Positions 35,853 through 45,167 of a stretch of DNA of 64,000 nt are shown piece by piece. The position numbers and the translations under genes are program-made. The stretch comes from Spirosoma endophyticum (lineage in GTDB: Bacteria > Bacteroidota > Bacteroidia > Cytophagales > Spirosomataceae), in contig NZ_FOLQ01000010.1 of the NCBI RefSeq assembly GCF_900112365.1, forward strand, positions 62,001-126,000, in the 5' to 3' direction. Position 1 is the stretch's first letter, and each line of letters opens with the position of its first letter. The notes under the pieces are model-generated. The model was given only the letters and a program-made list of their open reading frames with translations, had not been told where the DNA came from and made no database searches.

Positions 35853-37084
35853 GCGACTCTGTAATACAAGGTCGAACAATTTTCTTTGCGCAAAATCTGC
35901 CGGGCTGATGCCTGAATGTCGTCCGGTGTGACGGCCTGAATCTGGGCTGCTTCCTGATTCACTAGATCGGGATTGCCTGCGTTGGCCGCATAAGCGAGAT
36001 TCATCGCCCGATTCAGGAGTTCGACCTCCGAGAAGGCGAGCGTAGCCTCCGTCTGATTTTTTACTTTAGCCAGCTCTTCATCCGGCACGATCTGGTCAAT
36101 AAATTCCTGAATAACAGCCTCTACAGCCGCGTCGGCCTCTTCGAGCGGAACATCAGCGTTGAGTGTTCCCTGTACGATTAATAAACCGGGGTCAATGGAC
36201 GACGTCAGGTAAGCCCCAACATTGCTAAACAGCGGATTGGTACGTAGCAGTTGCTGGTATAGCCGCGATGATTTACTTCGTCCCAGCATGTCGCTCAGGA
36301 GGTCGGCAGTGTGGAAACCAGCGTCGAACCGACCGGGCATGTGATACGCTTTATAGAGCCCGTTCAGCGGAACCTTCGCCGATGTTTCCAGCTTTCTGGC
36401 TGCGGTCTGGATCGGTTCTTCAGGCAGTTGCCGAATATAGGGATCACCTGCTGGAATTGGCGAAAACCACTTGTCACATAGCTGCTTGACCTGATCGACG
36501 GTTACATTCCCAGCCACTACCAGAATGGCGTTGTTGGGCAAATAATACTTGAAGAAGAATGACTTTACATCGTCTAACGTAGCGTTTTCGATGTGACTGA
36601 TATCTTTGCCTATCGTGGCCCAGCGGTAAGGATGTTGCTGATAAGCCAGCGGGCGTAGTTTGAGCCAGACATCACCATAGGGTTGGTTCAGGTAACGCTG
36701 TTTGAACTCTTCGATCACGACTTTCTGCTGTACGTCGAGCACCTGCGGATCGAAGGAAAGACTCAGCATTCGATCCGATTCGAGCCAGAACGCTGTTTCC
36801 AGATTAGCGGCCGGTAACGTAATGTAGTAGTTGGTGATGTCGGGGCTGGTAAAGGCGTTGTTTTCACCCCCAACTTTTTGTAGCGGCTCGTCGTAAGTCG
36901 GAATGTTTTTCGATCCGCCGAACATTAAATGCTCAAACAAATGAGCGAAACCTGTTTTTGAAGGATCTTCGTCGCGGGAACCAACGTTATACAGAATATT
37001 GACGGCCGCTATCGGCGTAGACTCGTCTTCATGGACAAATACCCGCAGGCCATTGTCCAGCACAAATTGTTCGTAATGAATCAT
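35849..37084 (-). CDS. M16-family zinc metallopeptidase
   Basis: A 411-residue pitrilysin/insulinase-type peptidase. The inverted zinc motif HLFEH is at 48-52 (H48, E51, H52), with the third ligand in VVIEEFKQRY. The rest follows the two-domain M16 layout (GRSKSSRLYQQL at the second domain). It lacks a signal peptide and starts MIHYEQFVLDNGLRVFVHE, as in the cytoplasmic or processing-peptidase-like group. The promoter at 37131-37162 supports this start. It overlaps ispF by 4 bp, so the two are co-translated. Partner peptidases often form a second copy; none is here. Confidence 0.92.
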   Translation of the reverse strand: MIHYEQFVLDNGLRVFVHEDESTPIAAVNILYNVGSRDEDPSKTGFAHLFEHLMFGGSKNIPTYDEPLQKVGGENNAFTSPDITNYYITLPAANLETAFWLESDRMLSLSFDPQVLDVQQKVVIEEFKQRYLNQPYGDVWLKLRPLAYQQHPYRWATIGKDISHIENATLDDVKSFFFKYYLPNNAILVVAGNVTVDQVKQLCDKWFSPIPAGDPYIRQLPEEPIQTAARKLETSAKVPLNGLYKAYHMPGRFDAGFHTADLLSDMLGRSKSSRLYQQLLRTNPLFSNVGAYLTSSIDPGLLIVQGTLNADVPLEEADAAVEAVIQEFIDQIVPDEELAKVKNQTEATLAFSEVELLNRAMNLAYAANAGNPDLVNQEAAQIQAVTPDDIQASARQILRKENCSTLYYRVA

Positions 37085-37130
37085 GAAAAAAACGGTTGCG
37101 TACAGCTCTCTTTAGATACTACGCATTGAA

Positions 37131-37162
37131 CAAAAGTAAGGTTCTGACCGTATAGAATCAAA
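37131..37162 (-). promoter_or_regulatory. Promoter of the M16 peptidase-ispF operon
   Basis: On the minus strand, tacttttg at 37138-37131 matches TAnnTTTG, and TTTG at 37162-37159 is a -33 box, with a 20-bp spacer. Transcription would start near 37124, giving a leader of about 40 nt. Confidence 0.6.
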
Positions 37163-37184
37163 CGACGTAATACGAACGACTGCT

Positions 37185-38303
37185 TTGTCTCTACTGAAAA
37201 CTATTTTTCTGGCTCTTGTCTGGCTCTGTCTGCCAGTAATGGCTCCGGCTCAGGTCATGAGCGATCCCACTGCTCAACAGACCATTGTGAAGGCGCTCGA
37301 CAATATTTATAATCTGGAGTTTCCTCAGGCTGAAGCGCTGATCCGGCAGCTTCAGGCCCGCTACCCACAGCACCCGGTGGCGTCAATTTTGCGGGCTACC
37401 CAATTGGATATACAGAATTTGCCGCTATCCGAAAATAAAGCCGCTGTATCGCAGTTTGTGCAAGCCGTTAGCCAGGGACTGGAGATGTCGAAGCGGATGC
37501 TGGAAAAGGATAAAAACGATCCCGAAGCAGTCTTTTTTATGCTGACCTGCCATAGTTATATGGCGTCACTTTACAACAACCAGGGTGAGTCGCTGAAAGC
37601 CGTTGGCGAGTCGAAAAAAGCGTATAATTATCTTCGGGATGGCTTTGCCTTGATGGAGAAAAATCCGGATTTCTATTTCACGAGCGGGCTCTATAATTAC
37701 TACGTGGAGCGCTACCCAATGGACCACCCCGTTGTTCGGCCGTTCATGATCTTCTTTGCCGACGGCGATATTGCCCTGGGCTTGAAGCAAATGGACGTAG
37801 CGACGCGCCGGGGCGTATTCATGCGTCCTGTGGCGAATTATTACCTGTCTCATCTGCTGCTTAAGCACGAGACCAATCCGGTTCGGGCCAGTGTGTATAT
37901 GAAGTATTTAGTGGAGAAATACCCGAATAATCCACTATTTGCTATGACTTATGCGGAGGCTTTGCTACTGGCTGGCCGGTATGCTGAGGCACGGCCTTAT
38001 GTGCAGCGGCTCAAACAAATGCCCAATAAATTGGTGCCTCTGGCTTTCAATACGTTCTCGGGAATGTTGATGGAGCAGGCCGATAAAAACGACAAGGAAG
38101 CGGCTGAGTTCTATGAGATTGCTTTAAAGCAGCCGTCCGATGACGCTTATACCAAAGAGTATAAAGCCTTTGCCTATGCGGGTTTAGCGCGTATTGCCGC
38201 TCGTGCTAATGATCATAATCGGGCAAAAATGTATTATAAAAAAGCGCTGGCTGTGGGCGAGTATAAATCGCTGGTCAAGGAAGCGAAAGCCTTTAAAGGG
38301 TGA
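37185..38303 (+). CDS. TPR-repeat exported protein (TTG start)
   Basis: A 372-residue protein. The only in-frame start with a complete signal peptide is TTG at 37185 (M-SLLKTIFLALVWLCLPVMAPAQ, cleavage near residue 23); there is no earlier ATG between the upstream stop and this codon. The mature protein is helical with TPR-like pairs: AEALIRQLQARYPQHPVASI, AVFFMLTCHSYMASLYNNQGES, ALLLAGRYAEARPYVQRLK and FAYAGLARIAARANDHNRAKMYYKKAL. It is a periplasmic or surface scaffold of unknown partners. It diverges from the M16 peptidase gene, 100 bp away. Confidence 0.75.
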   Translation: MSLLKTIFLALVWLCLPVMAPAQVMSDPTAQQTIVKALDNIYNLEFPQAEALIRQLQARYPQHPVASILRATQLDIQNLPLSENKAAVSQFVQAVSQGLEMSKRMLEKDKNDPEAVFFMLTCHSYMASLYNNQGESLKAVGESKKAYNYLRDGFALMEKNPDFYFTSGLYNYYVERYPMDHPVVRPFMIFFADGDIALGLKQMDVATRRGVFMRPVANYYLSHLLLKHETNPVRASVYMKYLVEKYPNNPLFAMTYAEALLLAGRYAEARPYVQRLKQMPNKLVPLAFNTFSGMLMEQADKNDKEAAEFYEIALKQPSDDAYTKEYKAFAYAGLARIAARANDHNRAKMYYKKALAVGEYKSLVKEAKAFKG

Positions 38304-38410
38304 AGCTTGACAGATAAAAGGAACGTTTGGGCGTTCTGGACTGCTGCTAAGCGCTATTCAAAAAATACAGAAATATCCTATAGAAGTTCAAGGCGGCAAT
38401 CCATGTGAGA

Positions 38411-38418
38411 TAAATTTG
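38411..38418 (+). promoter_or_regulatory. -7 element upstream of the DoxX gene
   Basis: taaatttg matches TAnnTTTG; a start near 38425 would leave a leader of about 28 nt. No clear -33 TTG at the usual distance. Confidence 0.45.
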
Positions 38419-38452
38419 CGTTAGTACCAACACATTAACTAACTCAACTCAT

Positions 38453-39019
38453 ATGAACACTGCAACAGATCTGTTTAATAGATTCGATCGTCTGGATACA
38501 CGTATTAACAGTTGGTTAGTAGCCCATAGTGTCAATATTCTACGTGTTTGTCTAGGGCTTGTTTTCTTCGGCTTCGGGGTGCTGAAATTCTTTCCGGGCA
38601 TTAGTCCAATAGAATCACTGGCAACACGCACGACAGCCATTCTTACGCTGGGTTTATTCACAGGCCATAACGCGATGGATTTTGTGGCTGGTTTGGAATG
38701 CGTTATCGGCGTTTGTTTTCTTACGGGCCGTTTTTTACGGGTGGGCGTCTGGTTAATGGCTGCCCAGATGATTGGTGCCATGGCGCCCGTACTTCTTTTT
38801 CCCGGTGAGCTTTTTTCGGGCCCACATCATGCCCCTTCGCTGGCCGCTCAGTATATCCTGAAAGATATTATCCTCATCGCAGCCGGTATGGTCATTGCCT
38901 CTACATGGACAGGCGCTCGCATCGTTGCAGAGCCCAAGAGCCTACGTAGTACATTGGGTACACGCGTTTCCAGGGTATACCGCACAAAGCCTATAGCTGG
39001 TCAAACCATTATAGCCTAA
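38453..39019 (+). CDS. DoxX-family membrane protein
   Basis: A 188-residue protein with four membrane helices (about 26-47, 60-80, 93-112, 128-148) of the DoxX/DoxD family. The conserved block LVFFGFGVLKFFPG after helix 1 and FLTGRFLRVGVWLMAAQM in the middle match. In other bacteria DoxX-like proteins are small membrane subunits, sometimes linked to redox or thiosulfate metabolism; no function can be deduced here. The C-terminal tail (150-188) is polar and basic. It is convergent with dnaX, which ends 12 bp away. Confidence 0.82.
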   Translation: MNTATDLFNRFDRLDTRINSWLVAHSVNILRVCLGLVFFGFGVLKFFPGISPIESLATRTTAILTLGLFTGHNAMDFVAGLECVIGVCFLTGRFLRVGVWLMAAQMIGAMAPVLLFPGELFSGPHHAPSLAAQYILKDIILIAAGMVIASTWTGARIVAEPKSLRSTLGTRVSRVYRTKPIAGQTIIA

Positions 39020-39030
39020 ACGCAAATCCA

Positions 39031-40974
39031 CTAGTAATCGACTTCCAGATTCAGCACCTTTCGTAGTTCGTGCAACGCTGGATTCTTCTCGGCCAGGAAA
39101 TTGAATTTGTCCTGCGAACTGTAAATCATCTTCTTGACTTCCTGCAACGTCACTGTATGCTCCAGTTGAATCTGGCTGTTCTGGAGTTCACTACGTAGAT
39201 ACCCTAGTAGATCAGGTTTTAAATCGGTCAGGTAACCGGCCTGCAACGTATTGTCGAGTGTCAGGCGAATGGTTGTGCCATCCAGGACAAAATCCCGATT
39301 GAGGACTAATTGCTCTGTGGCAGAATCGACCTGTTTCAACCGATTTCGTGAAAACGTCATCCAGGTATCCTGCAATTCTTCGAACGTAAAGGGTTGATCG
39401 GGTCGGGATTGGGCCGTTGTGATTACTTCGGTAATTGTATCGGCCAATGGCTGAACCGGGCCGGTCGTCAGCGGAACGGTCGAACGTAACCGGCTACTGG
39501 CCGGGCGCGATGGCGGCACGATCTGGGGTTTGGCCGGGGCCGTTGCTACGCCGTTTGCCGCCGTTGCGTGGCCATTTTGATAGGCGGTTCCGTTAGTCGC
39601 CGAACCGTTAGGGGACGTAGCAGCCCGATAGCCATTCACGGGTTCACTCGTAACCGGGTGCGTTTCAGGTACCAGGTTTTCGGCCGGTCGGGCTAGCTCA
39701 TCTGGTTCTGGTTTTAGGACGGCATCAGGCGAGGGTGGATTGGGGAGCGTCCGTTCGACGTTTTTTTTTTCAGCGACCTCTGGTCCCACTTTATCCGCAA
39801 TTAATTGGCCTGTCGCATTAAATTCCCCATTTCGCGATCCATTGATTGGAAAATCGGGTAGGGCGTCCCAGTTGAGCAGGTTACGGAGGTTAGCCAGCTT
39901 CATCAGCCACAGTTCAGTGTGCAACCGCTGATCTTTAGCCTGCTTGTAATTCATGTCGCACTGGCCGCCAATACTCAGTGCTGATAACAGGAACGACATG
40001 GGCGCCCGAACGGCCTGATCCAGGTATTGCCGACGAACGTTCTCGGTCACTTGCAGCAATTGAACCGTAGCGGCATCCTTGCAGACCAATAAATCCCGGA
40101 AGTGGCGACACAGCCCAACAACAAACTGATGGCCGTCGAAACCCTTTCGCAGAATTTCGTCAACCGTTAGCAGACTCTGGGGCAAATTCCCCGCCAGCAA
40201 CAAATCAGTTAGCTTGAAGTAATAATCATAGTCGAGAATGTGCAGGTTATCCAGCACTTCCTTGTAGCGAATGATCCGGTCGGCAGCGAACGTAACGTTC
40301 AGATCGAACATGGACAGCGCATCACGCAGGCCACCATCCGCTTTTTGGGCAATTAGGTCAAGTGCTTCGGTTTCAGCCGTAATACCTTCCTTTTCGGCAA
40401 TACCAGCGAGATGATTGGCAATGTGCTGCGGCTGAATCCGGTTAAAATCGAAAATCTGGCAACGCGACAGAATCGTCGGTAGAATTTTGTGTTTCTCCGT
40501 AGTTGCCAGAATGAAAATGGCGTAGGAAGGGGGCTCTTCCAGCGTTTTTAGAAACGCGTTGAAAGCCGCCGACGAGAGCATGTGTACCTCGTCAATAATG
40601 TAAATCTTGTATTTTCCCGACTGGGGCGGATAACGTACCTGATCAATCAGGTTACGAATATCTTCAACCGAGTTATTCGAGGCTGCATCCAGCTCGTGAA
40701 TATTGAATGAGGCATTCTGATTGAAACTCACGCACGACTCGCAGGTGTCGCAGGCTTCGCCTTCAGCCGTTAAGTTTTGGCAATTGATGGTCTTCGCCAG
40801 AATCCGGGCACAGGTAGTCTTTCCTACTCCGCGCGGCCCGCAGAACAGAAACGCCGAGGCTAAGTGATTGGTCTTGATGGCATTCTTGAGTGTGGTAGTA
40901 ATATGCTCCTGGCCCACGACAGTGTCGAAGGTGGCAGGGCGGTACTTGCGGGCCGAGACCACGAAATTTTCCAT
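39031..40974 (-). CDS. dnaX: DNA polymerase III subunit gamma/tau
   Basis: A 647-residue clamp-loader ATPase. The AAA+ motor is complete: Walker A GPRGVGKT at 46-53, zinc-ribbon cysteines C65, C75, C78 and C81, Walker B IIDEVH at 126-131 and sensor SRC at 170-172. Residues about 370-480 are a Pro/Asn-rich linker; the C-terminal part is the tau region that binds the polymerase core. ATG 40974 begins MENFVVSARKYRP, the universal start of this protein; an upstream frame to 41034 adds 20 non-conserved residues. An A10 run on the coding strand at codons 402-405 could produce a short gamma-like form by slippage (see the separate entry). No recR or ybaB neighbour. Confidence 0.96.
   Translation of the reverse strand: MENFVVSARKYRPATFDTVVGQEHITTTLKNAIKTNHLASAFLFCGPRGVGKTTCARILAKTINCQNLTAEGEACDTCESCVSFNQNASFNIHELDAASNNSVEDIRNLIDQVRYPPQSGKYKIYIIDEVHMLSSAAFNAFLKTLEEPPSYAIFILATTEKHKILPTILSRCQIFDFNRIQPQHIANHLAGIAEKEGITAETEALDLIAQKADGGLRDALSMFDLNVTFAADRIIRYKEVLDNLHILDYDYYFKLTDLLLAGNLPQSLLTVDEILRKGFDGHQFVVGLCRHFRDLLVCKDAATVQLLQVTENVRRQYLDQAVRAPMSFLLSALSIGGQCDMNYKQAKDQRLHTELWLMKLANLRNLLNWDALPDFPINGSRNGEFNATGQLIADKVGPEVAEKKNVERTLPNPPSPDAVLKPEPDELARPAENLVPETHPVTSEPVNGYRAATSPNGSATNGTAYQNGHATAANGVATAPAKPQIVPPSRPASSRLRSTVPLTTGPVQPLADTITEVITTAQSRPDQPFTFEELQDTWMTFSRNRLKQVDSATEQLVLNRDFVLDGTTIRLTLDNTLQAGYLTDLKPDLLGYLRSELQNSQIQLEHTVTLQEVKKMIYSSQDKFNFLAEKNPALHELRKVLNLEVDY
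39761..39770 (-). other. A10 slippage-prone run inside dnaX
   Basis: The coding strand reads G-A10-C over codons 402-405 (GAA AAA AAA AAC). A one-base insertion (or a -1 ribosomal slip) gives KRRTDAPQSTLA and a stop, making 416 residues; a one-base loss gives TSNGRSPIHPRLMPS and a stop, making 419 residues. Both keep the whole AAA+ region and remove tau. E. coli gamma has 431 residues; Thermus makes gamma by transcription slippage on an A9 run. Confidence 0.6.
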
Positions 40975-41237
40975 ACCCAAAGTTAGCACGACCGGGGCGG
41001 ATTTCAAATGTTGGCGTGAAGCAGTTCGATTCAAAACGCCTTATTTAACCTCTCTGGTGAAACGGTAGGATGTGTCAGGAAAAGTGCTTCGGGACGGTAG
41101 TAATCAGGGCAAAATTTTAAATTTCCTTCCCACAATGTGGGCACACTTTCTGATGCTGTAATCTACTACGCAAATGTTGAACTTGCTTTTGCCTACACCT
41201 GACGAAAAGTAGTCAGATGTAATTTACATCTTTCCAG

Positions 41238-42560
41238 CTATCTCGCTGTGCGATAGTAATTTAGGGTGTATAATGCAACGAGCATAGCGATAGTCGCCAG
41301 GCCACCCGCAAATAGCCCGATTGTGGGTGCCTGAAAGTAGCTCAAGGCATGGCCTGTCAAAAACGATCCGGCAATGTCGGATAGGTTTATGAAAGCCATA
41401 TAGGTTGTAAACTGCGAGCCTTCTACCCCTTTTCGGCAAAGTGTCATCAGTATAGGCATAGCCGCGACACTGATGCTGGGGTCCATAAAATACAGCGCTA
41501 CCAGACCTGTCTGCGCCATTTCCTGGTGAATCCAGAAGTTTGATAGCGAATTGAATGCGAGCAAATAAACGGCAACAAGCCCCAACATGATGATCAATAA
41601 ACGGCGTGGGCCAATCCGGTCAGCTACAAAGCCGCCGGTGAGTGCCACGACCGTAGCAACGATCATACCGTACGTACCCGTCAGAAGAGAAACCGACGTA
41701 TCAGCCCAGCCCAGTTTCTGAATCAGGTGGTAATTATAAGCCCGCAGAAAGAGACTGATACTGACATACGCTGCCACAATGGAGCCAAACAGAAACAGAC
41801 TCCGTTTGGTAAAAAGGCCTTTGAATAACTCCGTAAATAGCCATCGAAACGTAGGATCAGGTTGCGCGCTACGTTGCAGGTGTAATGGTTGAATCGTTGC
41901 CTGTGCCTGATGGCTGAATGAAGGAAGCAGCCGATCTTCCGGGCGTTCACGAATGAAGAATGTCAGTAGCGTTAGCGTCAATAAACAAAGTGATTGGGTC
42001 AGCGCTGCGGTAAAGAAACCATATGTATGTAAAAGCTGAGAAAACACGGCTGCACCGACACCGGTACCGATCAGAAAACCAGCGCGCATAAACGCATTGA
42101 CGCGTCCCCGTTCGTTTTCGGATATAACCGTAATGGCCATCGCATCGACACTGGCATCCTGAATGGCGGCAAACAGGCTGTGGCCAAAGAAAAACCACGC
42201 GAGTGTACCGATCTGCATAGCAGGATCACGTACATATAAAATCCCCAGCGATGCCAGAAACGCCATAAATTGAGCACCAACAACCCAGGGTTTCCGCCGA
42301 CCCATGGCCGAGCGTTGATACCGGTCAATAACGGGTCCCCATACAAACTGAAATGCCCAGGGCAGACCGACAATGGCTGTAAAAGAGCCAATGGCTGCTG
42401 GATTTACATCGCTAGCCGTTAAATAGTTGGTCAGTGCGGTTAGGGCGAAACCCGCTGGAAGCCCTTGCATGACGTATAAATAAAAAAAGACAACGTAGCG
42501 CAGTGGCTGACTTCGGCTAAGGGTTAGCGGGTAAGACGATGACGATAAGCCGCTTAGCAT
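41238..42560 (-). CDS. MFS transporter, AmpG-like
   Basis: A 440-residue transporter with about 12 membrane helices. The N-terminal block YLYVMQGLPAGFALTALTNYL and the loop GPVIDRYQRSAMGRRKPWV (the DRxxxxxGRRRPW signature between helices 2 and 3) match the AmpG/SLC33-like MFS subgroup, which includes the anhydromuropeptide permease AmpG. A role in taking up muropeptides from cell-wall turnover is plausible, given the dipeptide epimerase and lytic transglycosylases in this window, but the resemblance is at subgroup level only. ATG 42560 (MLSGLSSSSYPL) is the first of two possible starts. About 260 bp separate it from dnaX, without a clear gene. Confidence 0.85.
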   Translation of the reverse strand: MLSGLSSSSYPLTLSRSQPLRYVVFFYLYVMQGLPAGFALTALTNYLTASDVNPAAIGSFTAIVGLPWAFQFVWGPVIDRYQRSAMGRRKPWVVGAQFMAFLASLGILYVRDPAMQIGTLAWFFFGHSLFAAIQDASVDAMAITVISENERGRVNAFMRAGFLIGTGVGAAVFSQLLHTYGFFTAALTQSLCLLTLTLLTFFIRERPEDRLLPSFSHQAQATIQPLHLQRSAQPDPTFRWLFTELFKGLFTKRSLFLFGSIVAAYVSISLFLRAYNYHLIQKLGWADTSVSLLTGTYGMIVATVVALTGGFVADRIGPRRLLIIMLGLVAVYLLAFNSLSNFWIHQEMAQTGLVALYFMDPSISVAAMPILMTLCRKGVEGSQFTTYMAFINLSDIAGSFLTGHALSYFQAPTIGLFAGGLATIAMLVALYTLNYYRTAR

Positions 42561-42926
42561 AAGGCAGATTGATGAGTCAGTTGTTTTAGTACAGAGTTAA
42601 CAGAAATTACAGGACTTGGTGATTAATAATTATGTTTTGACCGTTCTCGAACTATCCTGTAAAAAATCCGTTATTTTAATTGCAACACCCGGATAATCTC
42701 TCTAACATTGTCCGCGTTTTCTGCGCAAAACCAATGGCCAAGCTCGTCTACTTACCGACCTTCTTCCATACTACGCCATTTCGGTTTAGGTCCGAAAGGA
42801 CTATATCATTTTGTTTGCCTATGTGGTAAACTTTTTCCGCCATTTTTCTCGTTTTATTCATCAAACAAATCAGCCCGGATTGCGCTGTCTCCGTTTTGCG
42901 GCTTCACAACCGCCCAATAAACGACA
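42561..42926. other. 366-bp divergent intergenic region with no recognisable gene
   Basis: Between the divergent MFS and acetyltransferase genes. Frames here have no family resemblance, and I see no TAnnTTTG match, tRNA or riboswitch-like structure. The longest frame (42708-42920) has a biased, unconvincing composition. Confidence 0.4.
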
Positions 42927-43637
42927 ATGATCACACCCGAAATAGTTAACGATAAATACATAGTTCAGGTCGCCAATGAAAATCATCTGCGGCTGGCCGA
43001 AATCATCTGCCATGAAATGGAAGAAAGTGCGAAAGCCCGGGGAACCGGTATTGCTAAGCGCTCGCCCATTTATGTGATGGAAAAAATGCTCGAAGGCAAA
43101 GCCATTGTTGCCATGACGCTGGAGGGCGAATGGGTTGGCTTCTGCTACATCGAGACCTGGGACCACGGCAAGTTCGTGGCCAACTCCGGCCTGATTGTGC
43201 ACCCCGATTACCGCAAAAGTGGAATCGCTACGCGGATCAAAGCCAAAGCGTTCGAACTCTCACGCGTAACCTATCCTACGGCCAAAATCATCGGTATTAC
43301 GACGAGTCTGGCCGTTATGAAGATCAATTCGGACTTGGGCTATCAACCCGTTACACTCAGCGAGTTGCCGGGCGACGAATCGTTCTGGAAAGGTTGCCAG
43401 ACCTGCGCTAACTTCGATATTCTGACACGTACTAACCGCAAACATTGCCTTTGTACGGGTATGCTTTACGATCCCGAAGAGCATAAAAAAGAAGAGAAAG
43501 ACGAGCAATGGAATTTCCTGAAAGAATCCAAGCTGTACGAACGCTGGATGCGGATCAAGAAACGCATTCTGATGCGCATTCACCCGACCGACCGCTCGCG
43601 GTCGCGTCGTTCTGATCGTGAGCTCGAAGCCGCCTGA
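42927..43637 (+). CDS. GNAT-family N-acetyltransferase (argininosuccinate-cluster type)
   Basis: A 236-residue acetyltransferase with motif A VHPDYRKSGIATRIK (R-x-S-G-I-A), preceded by EWVGFCYIETWDHGKFVANSGL and followed by TSLAVMKINSDLGYQ. The N-terminus (EIICHEMEESAKARGTGIAKRSP) and the middle (DESFWKGCQTCANFDIL, HCLCTGMLYDP, with a CxxC and a CxC) match, from memory, proteins beside arginine genes in many Bacteroidota that may replace ArgA as the amino-acid N-acetylator. Here no arginine gene is adjacent. The C-terminal tail is Arg/Lys-rich (KKRILMRIHPTDRSRSRR). ATG 42927 is used; a terminator follows. Confidence 0.82.
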   Translation: MITPEIVNDKYIVQVANENHLRLAEIICHEMEESAKARGTGIAKRSPIYVMEKMLEGKAIVAMTLEGEWVGFCYIETWDHGKFVANSGLIVHPDYRKSGIATRIKAKAFELSRVTYPTAKIIGITTSLAVMKINSDLGYQPVTLSELPGDESFWKGCQTCANFDILTRTNRKHCLCTGMLYDPEEHKKEEKDEQWNFLKESKLYERWMRIKKRILMRIHPTDRSRSRRSDRELEAA

Positions 43638-43654
43638 TAAATAAAAGCCAGTAT

Positions 43655-43688
43655 AAACAGCCCGGAAGCCCCTTCCGGGCTGTTTATG
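43655..43688 (+). terminator. Intrinsic terminator after the acetyltransferase gene
   Basis: A 14-bp stem (aaacagcccggaag at 43655-43668, complement at 43672-43685) with loop ccc; it ends in a short T-rich tract. It lies 18 bp after the stop. Confidence 0.8.
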
Positions 43689-43738
43689 TTTTATGGCACC
43701 TGTATCAACTCAACCTGGTGTGTCAATACCTCAACATT

Positions 43739-45055
43739 ATGTCTGAAATGCTTTCTCTGGTCTGGCTTCGGCGCGATTTGCGTCTGCACGATAATGCGGC
43801 TTTGTACCATGCCTTCAAAAGTGGCCGTCCTGTGGTTCCGGTTTTCATCTTTGACCGGGTTATTCTTGATGAACTGGAAGACCGTCGCGACCGTCGGGTC
43901 GAATTTCTGGTTCAGGAAATAAATCGCCTGCACGATGAACTGGCGAAAATGGGGTCGACTCTTATTGTCCGCTACGGCAAACCGGTCGATGTATGGAAAG
44001 AACTTATCGGGCAGTACAACATAGGTGATGTATTTGCTAATCACGATTATGAAGTGTACGCCAAAGAGCGCGATAAAGCTATCGGCGAATTACTGACTGA
44101 GCATAGTATCGGGTTTCATACGAGCAAAGACCAGACAATTTTTGAGCGTGATGAAGTACTAACAGGCAAAAAAACGCCTTACACCGTTTTCACACCCTAT
44201 AGCCGTAAATGGCGGGAAAAACTGAATGATTTTTACCTGAAACCCTATCCGACAGGCAACTATTTTTCTCAATTCTGGAAAACCAATCCTGAGAAAATTC
44301 CCACGCTGAAGGAAATGGATTTTCAGCCAGTAGGAGAACCGTTTCCTGCCCGAACTGTGCCAGATACGTTGCTCGATACGTACCGGAAAACGCGCGACTT
44401 TCCGGCGTTGCCACACAGCACCAGTGAGTTGAGTATGCACCTGCGTTTCGGTACGGTGAGCGTTCGCGAATTAGCCCGGCAGGCGAGTGAAGCTGATGAA
44501 AAAACGTATTTGAATGAACTCTGCTGGCGGGATTTTTACTTTCAGGTACTCGACCATTTTCCACATGTCGAAAAGCATTCCTTTCGGCGGACGTATGATG
44601 AGATTGAATGGCGAAACAACGAAGACGAGTTCGAGAAATGGTGTGAAGGCCAAACCGGCTACCCTATTGTGGATGCGGGCATGCGCCAGCTGAATACTAT
44701 TGGCTGGATGCACAACCGTGTTAGAATGATTACGGCCAGCTTTTTATGCAAGCACTTGCTTATCGACTGGCGATGGGGTGAAGCTTATTTCGGCAAAAAA
44801 CTCCGGGATTATGACCTGTCTGCTAATAATGGTGGCTGGCAGTGGGCGGCCGGTTCGGGTACCGACGCGGCTCCCTATTTTCGGGTCTTTAACCCAACGC
44901 TACAGGCCCGCAAATTCGATCCCAAAGCTGAATACATTCATTACTGGGTACCTGAGGTTGACAGCCCTGACTACCCGAAACCAATGGTTGAGCACACTAT
45001 GGCCCGACAACGTGCCATTGATACGTATCGGAAAGCACTGGCGAAGGTCAAGTAG
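43739..45055 (+). CDS. phrB: Deoxyribodipyrimidine photolyase (class I type)
   Basis: A 438-residue flavoprotein of the cryptochrome/photolyase family that repairs UV-induced pyrimidine dimers with light. The N-terminal antenna domain begins SLVWLRRDLRLHDNAAL; the FAD domain contains GQTGYPIVDAGMRQL, GWMHNRVRM and WQWAAGSGTDAAPYFR, and the C-terminus FNPTLQARKFDP and IHYWVPE. This set fits class I CPD photolyases. ATG 43739 gives the canonical start; a GTG at 43718 would add seven residues. It stands alone after the terminator; no antenna cofactor gene is nearby. A repair rather than signalling role is an inference from the overall match. Confidence 0.9.
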   Translation: MSEMLSLVWLRRDLRLHDNAALYHAFKSGRPVVPVFIFDRVILDELEDRRDRRVEFLVQEINRLHDELAKMGSTLIVRYGKPVDVWKELIGQYNIGDVFANHDYEVYAKERDKAIGELLTEHSIGFHTSKDQTIFERDEVLTGKKTPYTVFTPYSRKWREKLNDFYLKPYPTGNYFSQFWKTNPEKIPTLKEMDFQPVGEPFPARTVPDTLLDTYRKTRDFPALPHSTSELSMHLRFGTVSVRELARQASEADEKTYLNELCWRDFYFQVLDHFPHVEKHSFRRTYDEIEWRNNEDEFEKWCEGQTGYPIVDAGMRQLNTIGWMHNRVRMITASFLCKHLLIDWRWGEAYFGKKLRDYDLSANNGGWQWAAGSGTDAAPYFRVFNPTLQARKFDPKAEYIHYWVPEVDSPDYPKPMVEHTMARQRAIDTYRKALAKVK

Positions 45056-45167
45056 AGGTTAATGTATAGTAGCATCAGTGAATAGCTACACCAGCATCTT
45101 CACTATAGTTTATTAGCCTTTTTGTACCTTACGGGCCTTTTGCTAGACTATTCCATTACGCTACGTT

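Noticed and set aside
33026-37084. One co-regulated murein-peptide recycling operon from M16 peptidase to GNAT
   Set aside because: Only some members have cell-wall-type assignments and two long inverted repeats break the series; kept as an inference in the summary only.
41120-41216. Minus-strand frame ending KVCPHCGKEI before dnaX, a possible zinc-ribbon micro-protein
   Set aside because: No ATG, only one CxxC pair and no second half of a ribbon; likely chance or a remnant.
42708-42920. 70-residue frame in the gap before the acetyltransferase gene
   Set aside because: Composition and lack of any motif look random; no initiation signal.
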